Origin: Thermococcus cleftensis
GTDB taxonomy: Archaea > Methanobacteriota_B > Thermococci > Thermococcales > Thermococcaceae
Direction of reading: 5' to 3'
Assembly (NCBI RefSeq): GCF_000265525.1
Contig: NC_018015.1
Span: 1,400,322 to 1,464,321 of the forward strand
Length of the DNA: 64,000 bases
Numbering within the stretch: the first letter of the stretch is position 1; the number at the start of each line of letters is the position of its first letter. A program made the translations under genes and the position numbers. The notes beneath the pieces are model-generated. The model saw only the letters and a program-made list of their open reading frames with translations. It did not search any database and was not told the DNA's origin. Positions 33,829 through 41,508 of this stretch are shown one piece after another.

Positions 33829-34032
33829 TTAAAGCATCTTGCCCTCTTCCTTCATTCTCACGAGCCTGGTTATGTAGCCCGCTATCCTGTTCCTGATGGT
33901 CTTGCTGGTGACGTTGGTGAGCTCCTCCACCTTCTTCTTGTTGTGCTCGAAGTCCCTGGTGAACTCGTTCGGGTAGCGGTCGAACAGTTCACGGGCGGTT
34001 CTCTTGATGAAAGTCTGCTTGATGTTTCCCAT
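33829..34032 (-). CDS. rps17e: 30S ribosomal protein eS17
   Basis: A 67-residue archaeal/eukaryotic ribosomal protein: [41 protein letters not shown], then [17 protein letters not shown]. The start at ATG 34032 follows GGGGGATTGATG. An open extension to 34080 is not conserved. It is the last core gene before the accessory island that begins about 100 bases upstream of its promoter. Confidence 0.97.
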   Translation of the reverse strand: MGNIKQTFIKRTARELFDRYPNEFTRDFEHNKKKVEELTNVTSKTIRNRIAGYITRLVRMKEEGKML

Positions 34033-34138
34033 CATCAATCCCCCCATTAGCCTGACTCTGACAACCGTAACCCAAATCATAAGAGGCCTTTTAAAAGTTT
34101 TCTATATGGAAGAAAAAGAGGGTTATTGGAATATGATA

Positions 34139-35368
34139 TCATCTTCCCTTGAGGAACTGTGTCAACTTGAGCTGGCCCTTTGAGGAGTTGGATGCTTGAA
34201 GAGTTGTTATGTCCTTTCCACTTATCGAGTTTCTCAATTTTTCCTCTTTAATTTCAATCTCGACTTTTTCGTGCATAATGGTCATCACGTGTCTTGCAAT
34301 GAAGTATGCCAATATCGGAGGGACAGCATTTCCAATCTGCTTTAAAATCGAGCTCTTAGTTCCTAGAAACCTGAATGCATCAGGAAAGCTCTGCAACCTT
34401 GCCATTTCACGGGGGGTGATGACACGGTGTTCTTCCGGGTGCACCGCGGGAGCGTTATGATTCTCTTTCATAACGGGAGCTGGCTCGTTCCACTTGAGGC
34501 GATACCAGCTATGCTTGAACTTGGGATACACTGACTGGCCCGGAGGAGTGTTCTTTATTTTTTCTATCATCTCTGGAGAATGCCTGGTGGGGATATGGTT
34601 GTAAATGAATCTAGAGCCAACTCTCATAACTTCTTGATACGGCCGTTCGGGCGGATGAGCGTATGATTGAGGATCAGCCGGAGTTGGGGTTGGGAGATCA
34701 CTTATCCCATCCCTCACTGTGAGCGGAATCTTGGTAAGGGGCTTCAGGTGAGATGGGGCCTTCAATGAGGAGCCGAGAATTATGACACGCCTGCGGTGTT
34801 GAGGCACCCAAAAGTTGACTGCATTGAGAAGCTTTATGTTCGTCTTGTACCCGTATTCCTCGGCTCTCTCCAGAACCTTCTCAGGCACTGAATCTCCTTC
34901 GGGGGTCTTCATCGTAAGCAACCCTGAAACGTTTTCCATAACAAAGTAATCCACATCTAGCTCGTGCACCAAGCGCAGGAAGTGCCAGACCAAGTTGTTC
35001 CTCTCATCATTGGGATCCCTCTTTCCAGCGTACGAGAAGCCTTGGCAGGGGGGCCCTCCGATCACAAGCACGGGATCGTCAAATCCCTTCTCTCGTAGCT
35101 TGTTCTTTATGTCCCTTCCAGTTATCTTCCTGGCATCTGCTAGGAGAGGAATCGATGATGGGTGATTCATCCTGTAAGTTTTCAAGGCATCTTCCCAGGC
35201 ATCTAGCCCCAATGCAACGTCAAACCCCGCCATATCGAACCCAAGACTCAGCCCACCAGCACCACTGAACAGGTCAACAGTGACGGGCCTCTCGCCCCTC
35301 TTTGTTTCTCGAAGCGTCAACCACGTGGAAACTGCTTTCATTAGTTCATCCCTTGGGAATTTATTCAA
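34139..35368 (-). CDS. DNA (cytosine-5)-methyltransferase
   Basis: A 409-residue m5C methyltransferase of the Dcm/M.HhaI class. Motifs: I DLFSGAGGLSLGF (32-44, AdoMet), IV GGPPCQGFS with catalytic Cys108, VI MENVSG (144-149), VIII QHRRR (190-194), then a target-recognition region of about 90 residues, motif IX (PREMARLQSFPD) and X (QIGNAVPP). The C-terminus ends GQLKLTQFLKGR, which fits a PCNA-interacting peptide Q-x2-L-x2-F-L. I prefer TTG 35368 because GGGGGGTG lies just upstream; GTG 35383 is an alternative. Divergent from the 349-residue gene; AT-richer than the core genome. Confidence 0.93.
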   Translation of the reverse strand: MNKFPRDELMKAVSTWLTLRETKRGERPVTVDLFSGAGGLSLGFDMAGFDVALGLDAWEDALKTYRMNHPSSIPLLADARKITGRDIKNKLREKGFDDPVLVIGGPPCQGFSYAGKRDPNDERNNLVWHFLRLVHELDVDYFVMENVSGLLTMKTPEGDSVPEKVLERAEEYGYKTNIKLLNAVNFWVPQHRRRVIILGSSLKAPSHLKPLTKIPLTVRDGISDLPTPTPADPQSYAHPPERPYQEVMRVGSRFIYNHIPTRHSPEMIEKIKNTPPGQSVYPKFKHSWYRLKWNEPAPVMKENHNAPAVHPEEHRVITPREMARLQSFPDAFRFLGTKSSILKQIGNAVPPILAYFIARHVMTIMHEKVEIEIKEEKLRNSISGKDITTLQASNSSKGQLKLTQFLKGR

Positions 35369-35486
35369 TTCAACACCCCCCACTTACGTGCGATGACTCT
35401 CCTTAAAAATTTTCTGGTAATTGTTTGTTAATCATATGTTAAGCATTTTCTTAAATATCATCATCGATACTTGACGGGGATGAGAA

Positions 35487-36536
35487 ATGACGATCCCGCG
35501 GGTGGAGGAAATAGCTCAGAACTTGAGAGAATGCGCGCGTGACTTGAAAGCGCAGGGACTTTCTCTTAGCTGGGAGGGTCTTGATGAAACTGCCTTGAAG
35601 GGGGGACGGAACCTCTTCACCGCCCCAACGTGGCGGCAGTTCCACCTAGAATTCTTCAAGTTTAAGACGAACCAGAGGTTGAAAGGAAAAACGGTTGGAA
35701 GGAGAGAGTTCCAGGCTGCTACCATTCGGTGGGTACGGAACCAACAAGAGATGCTACTAAAAGCTGTCCTGAACCAGGAGTTCTATGGAAGAGGGAACAT
35801 CTTGAAAGTAGTCACTGATGATGAGGAAATGAGGAATTTCTTCGTCGATGCCTGGATATCCAAGGAGTACCTTCCACTTACAAGAGAGGATTTCGTGAAA
35901 TTCGTGAAAAGCGTGACTACTGGGCAAGAAGTTTTCCTTCAGGGAGCTCCAATTCAGTGGAAGAATCCCGAAGCGGTTACCAGGTCCTTTGGTCAAGCGG
36001 CTCTTGCGGCCTGGGAAAACGTTGAAGTCATCGGTTTTGACTTCAAGAACACCGTGGCCAACTTCTTCTCGATGACGAAGGGTCGTTCCAGGGACCTCGT
36101 TGATAGCACGCGAAGGCTCCTCGATGAGGATGATCCGGAGCTGGAGGTTGGCCTGCTGGAGGCATTGACGAGAGGCTTCTACGAAAATCAAAGCAGGACG
36201 CGCCAGCAGGTGACTCCACGCGTGTTCTTCACAATCTTCGTGTATTCCCCTGAGCTTGAGGGTGTTAGTAGAAAGGGGGACCTCTCAGCAATCGAGAAAA
36301 GGCTAGTTGACGAGTTCCTTCTCGAGGAAATGGAGAGTGGTATGAAGTCCATAACCTGGATGTATCGCGAGTTCGCCTGGGGAATAATCAATCGTAGCGT
36401 GGTCTTTCACAAGTTGCTTCCCGTGAAACTACACTTTCCCGCGGTGGAATCAGTGGTCTTGATAGCCTCGTCGATCGTGCTGGTTGTCGAGAAGACGAGT
36501 GACGGGTTCCGACCAGTCAAGGTGCTGGGCGTGTAG
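35487..36536 (+). CDS. Unrecognised protein of the m5C island
   Basis: A 349-residue soluble protein with no family or catalytic motif that I recognise. It is rich in Phe, Glu, Arg and Trp, alternates helices and strands, and ends with a hydrophobic VESVVLIASSIVLVVEKT stretch too short of charge contrast to call a membrane anchor. It is the first of three closely spaced rightward genes (this, wHTH, glycosylase), divergent from the methyltransferase. A role as specificity, restriction or control subunit is possible but unproven. The ATG follows GGGGATGAGAA, and the promoter lies in the AT-rich 35400-35465 stretch. Confidence 0.8.
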   Translation: MTIPRVEEIAQNLRECARDLKAQGLSLSWEGLDETALKGGRNLFTAPTWRQFHLEFFKFKTNQRLKGKTVGRREFQAATIRWVRNQQEMLLKAVLNQEFYGRGNILKVVTDDEEMRNFFVDAWISKEYLPLTREDFVKFVKSVTTGQEVFLQGAPIQWKNPEAVTRSFGQAALAAWENVEVIGFDFKNTVANFFSMTKGRSRDLVDSTRRLLDEDDPELEVGLLEALTRGFYENQSRTRQQVTPRVFFTIFVYSPELEGVSRKGDLSAIEKRLVDEFLLEEMESGMKSITWMYREFAWGIINRSVVFHKLLPVKLHFPAVESVVLIASSIVLVVEKTSDGFRPVKVLGV

Positions 36537-36548
36537 AGAGGTGCTGTT

Positions 36549-36842
36549 ATGGATCAAGCAATACTCAAAAAGGCATCATTCGTCAAGTCCTCTGGCGTTA
36601 GATATGGCATCATCCTTGAATTATCCCGGAGGGGCTACGCGACTCCCAAGGAAATGGCGATCGCGCTCAACAAGCACTTGCCCACGGTTAGCCGGGCGCT
36701 CAGGGAACTTCGGACTGAAGGCATCGTCGAGTTCGTCGAGCACGAGCACTCCAAGAGCAGGTTGTACTACCTGACCAAGGAGGGAAGGAGAATAGTCAAG
36801 ATGCTCTCAAGTTGCGAGGAGGCATCGTCCAATGGATCTTGA
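36549..36842 (+). CDS. Small winged-helix regulator of the m5C island
   Basis: A 97-residue MarR/ArsR-like DNA-binding protein: IILELSRRGYATPKEMAIALNKHLPTVSRALRELRTEGIVEFVEHE, followed by a wing SRLYYLTKEGRRIVKML. It starts 12 bases after the 349-residue gene (GAGGTGC ribosome binding site) and overlaps the glycosylase start by 11 bases. In restriction-modification loci small regulators (C proteins) delay nuclease expression. Those are usually XRE-type, so a comparable role here is only an inference. Confidence 0.85.
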   Translation: MDQAILKKASFVKSSGVRYGIILELSRRGYATPKEMAIALNKHLPTVSRALRELRTEGIVEFVEHEHSKSRLYYLTKEGRRIVKMLSSCEEASSNGS

Positions 36843-37446
36843 CCTCTCCACCCTTGGCGTCACCTGTGAGAATTACTACAAAAAATATGGTAGAAGATTT
36901 TTTTGGAGAGTTATGGATCTAACTCCCTTTCAAGTTCTGACGACCGAGTTTCTACTGTGGAAGACGCGCGCGGAGAACGTTGACAAGTACGGCCGTGACT
37001 TGATACTGAAGGCGTCGACGCCGGAGGTTCTTCTCGAGATTCCAGTCGAGAAGATTCAAGAGAGCATTCGACCCCTGGGGCTTTACAGGAGGCGCACTCG
37101 CTTGCTAGTTAGAATTGCGGAAACGTTGGTCAGCGAGTACGATGGGATAGTTCCAAAAGATGCCCACGAGCTTCTCTCCATTCCGGGCGTTGGTTCTTAC
37201 GTGACGGCTGCTACGTTGTTGTTTGCCCATGACTTACCATACATCCCCCTGGATTCCAACGTTGAAACGTACTTGTCCAGCGTCGCCGAGAACCTTGGAT
37301 TCTCAGTGGAGGATAGGAGGTATCCACTCCGGGATGAATACATTGAATTTTCAAGGAAGTTCTTTAACAAAGTGAGGAGTAGAAAATACGCTGGTTGGGG
37401 CTTATTGGACTTGGCTTCCCTTCATCGAAGAGAGAATAAAAAGTAG
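36832..37446 (+). CDS. Mig-like T/G (U/G) mismatch DNA glycosylase, lacking Fe-S cluster
   Basis: A 204-residue HhH-GPD glycosylase. The N-terminal RRFFWRVMDLTPFQVLTTEFLLWKTRAENV, RPLGLYRRRTRLL, the helix-hairpin-helix SIPGVGSYVTAATLL (116-130) and catalytic Asp141 in PLDSNVETYL follow the pattern of Mig from Methanothermobacter. Tyr123 occupies the position of Mig's Tyr and Endonuclease III's lyase Lys, so a monofunctional glycosylase is expected. The protein stops at GLLDLASLHRRENKK, where Mig and EndoIII continue into the four-cysteine 4Fe-4S loop; only one Cys (Cys12) exists. It probably excises thymine formed by deamination of 5-methylcytosine made by the neighbouring enzyme. Confidence 0.85.
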   Translation: MDLDLSTLGVTCENYYKKYGRRFFWRVMDLTPFQVLTTEFLLWKTRAENVDKYGRDLILKASTPEVLLEIPVEKIQESIRPLGLYRRRTRLLVRIAETLVSEYDGIVPKDAHELLSIPGVGSYVTAATLLFAHDLPYIPLDSNVETYLSSVAENLGFSVEDRRYPLRDEYIEFSRKFFNKVRSRKYAGWGLLDLASLHRRENKK

Positions 37447-37461
37447 TAACGTCACGTGATG

Positions 37462-38667
37462 CTAGACCAAGTCGAAGCTCACCGGAGGATTCCCGCTCGG
37501 GCCAATGTTGTACCCGAACACCACGTGGTTCTTGTATCTTGGATGATTCTTGATTTCTTGTTTACTGCCATTCTTCCTCCCGTCTTTTGGGTATCCACCA
37601 ACGATTACTGTGTGGAATTCTAGGTCATTACAATTCTTCAGGAGCAGTGGAGTGAACAAGTTCCTTGCTATTCTCTCGTACGTCTCGACTTCCTGCGAAG
37701 CCTGTTCAAAGATGGATCTTGTTAAGTGCTCTCTCTTCAACTCTACCAAAACTAGGTGACAGTGATTGTTTTTCTTAAACAACACGATGAAGTCCACGTT
37801 CTTCCCAGTTATCGTGAGAGGATGGTAATTGGAGAACCATAGGATGTTATTCTTGTTGAAGTTGATTCCAATTCTCTGGCTTAGTTGATTCCAGAAGTGA
37901 TCCATCTCCGGCTTGTCGATGAACATCGAGAACCAAGCCTCAAGAGCTTTCTCCACTACGAACAAGTTGGGATCCTTTGAACTCATCACTGGTAACTGGC
38001 TGATGTTTATGGAACTAATTGATTGACCTCGTAATGATGAGGCACTCCCAGTGTTATTGTTCTGAAACAGCCCATAGAACCAGGTCTTGTCCAATTTGAC
38101 GGCATTGTTTCCTGGAGCGTAATTGTTCTGACACGCTTGGGTGTTGTAGCCACGCGTGTTCCACGTTGAGCTTACCTTTTGAAACGTACTATAAATCCCA
38201 TTGAGTATCGAGTCTCCATACGGAGGAAGGGAAGTAAGGCTCTTGCCGCGATTCAGGGATTTCTTTCCGATAATGGGCCACAAGAACCCAATGTGCTGGG
38301 GTTGGGAATAAACGTAATCACCCGGCAATGGATCTTTCCATAGACCCTGGGGATTTAACTGGACTCGGAATGGATAGTTACCAGGAACGCAATGAGAAGA
38401 GGAGCCACAACACTTGGCCACGGTATCGAAATACGGCTCTCCTTCAACTTTCCACGTTCCCAGAAAGTCTTCTTCTTCACCCTGCTCATATACCCAGAAG
38501 TATATCAAATCACCTTCCCGAAGGGAAAACACATCGGACAATAGATCCCATACGGTTTTCACCGCTTTATCCTTTAACTTATCTTTTATGCCAGTAGCTA
38601 GGAAGTTCATTCCCGCGTGGACTTCCAGGGTCCCGGGAGTCACCATTGATAGGTACGCCTTCTCCAT
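37462..38667 (-). CDS. Putative restriction endonuclease: EVE/PUA-like domain plus PD-(D/E)xK
   Basis: A 401-residue protein. The C-terminal domain has a nuclease core: Asp292 in KNVDFIVLF and Glu309-x-Lys311 in LVLVELKRE, separated by 16 residues as in PD-(D/E)xK enzymes. The N-terminal domain (GDLIYFW 52-58, FLGTWKVEGEPYFD 68-81, YPFRVQL 98-104) has the strand pattern of EVE/PUA-like readers of modified bases. The middle is rich in Asn, Ser and Gln (CQNNYAPGNN, FQNNNTGSASS), unlike thermophile core proteins, and suggests recent transfer. ATG 38667 follows GGTGAT by six bases. Convergent with the glycosylase gene, 15 bases apart. Confidence 0.75.
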   Translation of the reverse strand: MEKAYLSMVTPGTLEVHAGMNFLATGIKDKLKDKAVKTVWDLLSDVFSLREGDLIYFWVYEQGEEEDFLGTWKVEGEPYFDTVAKCCGSSSHCVPGNYPFRVQLNPQGLWKDPLPGDYVYSQPQHIGFLWPIIGKKSLNRGKSLTSLPPYGDSILNGIYSTFQKVSSTWNTRGYNTQACQNNYAPGNNAVKLDKTWFYGLFQNNNTGSASSLRGQSISSINISQLPVMSSKDPNLFVVEKALEAWFSMFIDKPEMDHFWNQLSQRIGINFNKNNILWFSNYHPLTITGKNVDFIVLFKKNNHCHLVLVELKREHLTRSIFEQASQEVETYERIARNLFTPLLLKNCNDLEFHTVIVGGYPKDGRKNGSKQEIKNHPRYKNHVVFGYNIGPSGNPPVSFDLV

Positions 38668-38820
38668 CGGCAAATCACCAAGCCTTGAAGAATCAATGAT
38701 TACTTATTTTAGTTGTTAACACTTGATTATCACTTGCTTACATAGCCGAATTGTTGTCATCCACAACGTAACTCGAGCAATTTGACAATAGTTTATAAGG
38801 CCTCTCGAAAACCCCTTTCC

Positions 38821-39246
38821 ATGCTGAGAGAAGTAATCAGATGCCGCGGTCACGAGAACGTTAAAGCCACCCACAGATCGACACTGGAGTTCACCAAGGA
38901 GGACTACCTCACGCCGAGGGGTGACTGCATACTCTGTATCGAAGCTGATAAGGGGATAAACGACCTAAGAGAGGAGTTCAAGGCTGCCCTGAGGACGGGG
39001 AGGAGGCTTCGTATAAGGATAAAGGTCGGTGGTCTGGTAGATGAAGTGCTGGCCGAGGGGAGTCCGCGACTTATCCTCGACCACGGGTACTCAATGGTTA
39101 TTCGGAAAAGCGACTACGTGGACGCCAGAACCCTGGCTATAAGGGCCAACAAGGCCGCCAGGGACATCGACAGGCGTATCGTTGAGCTTCTCAAGAACCC
39201 CGAGACGATCGCCGAGATCGAGCTGGTCATAGATGAAAAAGCTTAA
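38821..39246 (+). CDS. DUF371 family protein
   Basis: A 141-residue archaeal conserved protein: MLREVIRCRGHENVKATHRSTLEFTKEDYLTPRGDCILCIEADKG at the N-terminus (the RCRGH-NV-ATH-STLE-T block is the DUF371 hallmark), basic middle, and a helical C-terminus. Function unknown, archaeal-wide distribution suggests a basic role. TATA GTTTATAAGG at about 38789-38798, so the ATG at 38821 is close to the transcript start. An open extension to 38782 overlaps that box and is rejected. First core gene after the accessory island. Confidence 0.85.
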   Translation: MLREVIRCRGHENVKATHRSTLEFTKEDYLTPRGDCILCIEADKGINDLREEFKAALRTGRRLRIRIKVGGLVDEVLAEGSPRLILDHGYSMVIRKSDYVDARTLAIRANKAARDIDRRIVELLKNPETIAEIELVIDEKA

Positions 39247-39282
39247 AAGGCCCGACTCTTTTTATTTACTTGAGGTGAAAAA

Positions 39283-39951
39283 ATGCTTGAGGGATACTAC
39301 ATAGTTGAGAACACCGGGATTGTCCCCGCTGAGAGGCGCTTCAGGTTCAAGGACCTCAAGGCCTGGGGCTACGACCTGCACCTGGGAACGATAGACGGAG
39401 AGGAGGCCTACTTCGTATCGAGGGCCGGAACGAGGGAGGAGGGAGAGACCTACACCGAGAACGGCAGGGAGTACCACATCAGCGAGACCAAGAGGGAGAT
39501 ACCGAGGAACGCCCAGCTGCTCGCCAGGATAGTCATCGAACGCGGTCAGCCCTACCTGGAGTTCTGGCTCGAGGCGGAAGAGACCAGCTACCCGCTGGCA
39601 AAGGAGGATCCAAGGTTAATACTCCACCGCTTCTGGAGCGAGAAGAAGTTCAACCAGCTCGAGAAGCACGTGGTCAGCGTCGGCCTGACGACCGACTTCT
39701 ACAAGAACCGCGTTGAGACACTGAGCGTTCCCCTGCCGTTCGAGGAGTACCCGCCGAAGGTCAGGAGGGTCCTAAGGGAGGTCAGGGACGTTCACCGCGA
39801 TCTCACAGGCTTCGGGAGGTTCATCTTCCAGTACTACGGCCAGGAAAAGAAGACCCACAACTACCGCCTCTGGTGGCTCCTCCCGACGATACACCTATTC
39901 GACGTTGAGGTCTCGAACGAGGTGGACAAGATCCTCGCTATGCTCGACTGA
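39283..39951 (+). CDS. Conserved hypothetical protein
   Basis: A 222-residue acidic and aromatic soluble protein (MLEGYYIVENTGIVPAERRFRFKDLKAWGYDLHLGTIDGEEAYFV...). It shows beta-rich N-terminal and helical C-terminal halves, and no motif I can name. The TATA-like TTTTTATTTAC at about 39258-39268 and the ribosome binding site GAGGTGA give it its own promoter. Probably restricted to Thermococcales. Confidence 0.75.
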   Translation: MLEGYYIVENTGIVPAERRFRFKDLKAWGYDLHLGTIDGEEAYFVSRAGTREEGETYTENGREYHISETKREIPRNAQLLARIVIERGQPYLEFWLEAEETSYPLAKEDPRLILHRFWSEKKFNQLEKHVVSVGLTTDFYKNRVETLSVPLPFEEYPPKVRRVLREVRDVHRDLTGFGRFIFQYYGQEKKTHNYRLWWLLPTIHLFDVEVSNEVDKILAMLD

Positions 39952-40104
39952 TTTTTAAGCCCTTTTTCCAATTCTTGCGCATGAATCCCTGGAAGTTGCC
40001 CTCGAACTAATGCGAACTGTCGGAATCCCCTCCGTGATGGTCGAGGCTTTCAAAAGAAAAATGTACTGTCCCACGCGAGCAGGAAACCTATCTGGTGTGC
40101 CCTT

Positions 40105-40403
40105 TTGCTTCTCCTGAAAATCACTACCCTCTTTCCGTGGTGCCTAATGGCCACTTTGGTGTCCCGGGCATCGATCCCAGGACGTCAAGCAGAAGTACCT
40201 GTTTTGGTCTCGCTGATTGCGCTCTGGGCGAGCCACGCCGTTCTTACACCTGGGGTCTCACCGGCCATCTTGGCTGGAATTGCACTGGTTGCCACTCTCC
40301 TCGAAAGTCTACCGCTCCTTCAGCCTACGATGAGTTCACGGTACCCTTCTCCACGGCATTCCTGCTCCAGCCTACGGAGGAACTCTGCTCTCCCACCTGG
40401 TAG
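40105..40403 (+). pseudogene. Decayed membrane-enzyme fragment (possible dolichol kinase/CTP transferase remnant)
   Basis: The 520-base gap 39952-40475 has no intact gene, but two overlapping frames share one recognisable ending. One reads ILAGIALVATLLESLPL (to about 40318). The frame offset by one base then reads YDEFTVPFSTAFLLQ (about 40331-40375). Joined, ALVATLLESLP...YDEFTVPFSTAFLL resembles the C-terminal end of dolichol kinase or phosphatidate cytidylyltransferase-like membrane enzymes (ALVATLVE-LP-DDN-TVPL). This suggests a frameshifted, truncated gene. The 5' part cannot be aligned by eye, so family and extent are tentative. Confidence 0.45.
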
Positions 40404-40475
40404 GTCATGATACAAGGCTTTTTGACCCGAAGGTTCATAAAGACCTTTTCGGTTTCTCAATCTAAGGTGAACCGG

Positions 40476-41144
40476 GTGAACCTGGAAGTTCTCCGCCGGC
40501 CGGTCAGGTACGCCAGGCTCGAGGTTAGGCCGGACGGAACGGTTGTGGTTACCGCCCCGGAGGGCTTCGACGTTGATGGCTTCGTCGAGCGGCACCGGAG
40601 CTGGCTCGAGGGCAAGCTGGCCGAGATCGAGGGCCTCAGGAAGGTAGCTCGGTCAGGCTTTCCAATCAACGGCGAGTTTTACCGGGTCATTCACGGGAGA
40701 AGGCCGAAGGTTCACGGGCAGTTCGGGACGGTGGTTCTCTCCCCGAACCCCTACGACGTGGTGGATTATCTCCGGAGACTCCTGCGGAGGGAGCTTCTGC
40801 CCATTGTGGATTTCTACGCCGGCAGAATGGGCGTCGAGCCGGGGAAGGTTTATATCAGGCACCAGAAGAGCAGGTGGGGGAGCTGCTCCCCTCGGGGAAA
40901 CCTCAGCTTCAACGTCCGTCTCGCCGCGGTTCCACCGGAGCTCAGGGAGTACGTTGTGGTTCACGAGCTCGCCCACATGAGACATATGAACCACTCGAAG
41001 GCCTTTTGGGAGCTTGTTGGAGAGTTTTACCCGGAGTACCGGGCTGCGAGAAAGGAACTGAAGCGCTGGTGGACGATTCTTGAGCTGAACCCCTACTGGA
41101 AGTGGCTGACAGGTGCCGCGTATGAAAGCCGAAAGGGGTCTTAA
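40476..41144 (+). CDS. YgjP/DUF45-type zinc metallopeptidase-like protein
   Basis: A 222-residue protein with the WLM-type zinc motif HELAHMRHMNHSKAFW (HExxH plus downstream His) and the family stretch RHQKSRWGSCSPRGNLSFNVRL just before it. DUF45/YgjP members are predicted metallohydrolases related to SprT proteases. GTG 40476 has GGTGA ten bases upstream; GTG 40467 is also possible. TATA TTCATAAAG at about 40433-40441. The NfeD-like gene overlaps its 3' end by 23 bases. Confidence 0.88.
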   Translation: MNLEVLRRPVRYARLEVRPDGTVVVTAPEGFDVDGFVERHRSWLEGKLAEIEGLRKVARSGFPINGEFYRVIHGRRPKVHGQFGTVVLSPNPYDVVDYLRRLLRRELLPIVDFYAGRMGVEPGKVYIRHQKSRWGSCSPRGNLSFNVRLAAVPPELREYVVVHELAHMRHMNHSKAFWELVGEFYPEYRAARKELKRWWTILELNPYWKWLTGAAYESRKGS

Positions 41145-41508
41145 GCTGATCGCACTGATGGCCGATGAGATAATAGTCGGCGTCTTCCTCTTTTTGGTGC
41201 TTCCTCAGGCGGGGGTGGAAATTCCCCTTTGGATAAGCGCCCCCCTGATGGTCGTTCTCCTGGTTAAAGACTTCCTCATAGCGCCTTACGTCCTCGGGGG
41301 AGGGCTTGAGAAGAAGCCTTCAACCGGGCCGGAAGCGCTGGTGGGGAGGAAAGCCCTCGTCGTTGAGGAACTGGACCCTAAGGGGATCGTCAAGCTCGAC
41401 GGTGAGCTGTGGAGGGCCGAATGCGTGAACGGGAAAGCCAGAACCGGCGAGAAAGTTGTGGTCGTGGAGGTGAGGGGCACTAAGGTTCTCGTGGAACGCC
41501 AAGGGTAG
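41122..41508 (+). CDS. NfeD-like OB-fold membrane protein
   Basis: A 128-residue protein with two adjacent TM helices (LIALMADEIIVGVFLFLVLP and PLWISAPLMVVLLVKDFLIAPYVL) followed by a C-terminal OB-fold (about 65-128): LVGRKALVVEELDPKGIVKLDGELWRAECV...TGEKVVVVEVRGTKVLVER. This is the short NfeD-1b type that usually pairs with stomatins, but no stomatin is near. It overlaps the DUF45 gene upstream and the convergent PH-like membrane protein gene by 29 bases. Confidence 0.85.
   Translation: MKAERGLKLIALMADEIIVGVFLFLVLPQAGVEIPLWISAPLMVVLLVKDFLIAPYVLGGGLEKKPSTGPEALVGRKALVVEELDPKGIVKLDGELWRAECVNGKARTGEKVVVVEVRGTKVLVERQG

Noticed and set aside
35450-35470. ATGATGA on the minus strand as box C in the island promoter
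   Set aside because: No CTGA box follows within 60 bases and no terminal stem forms.
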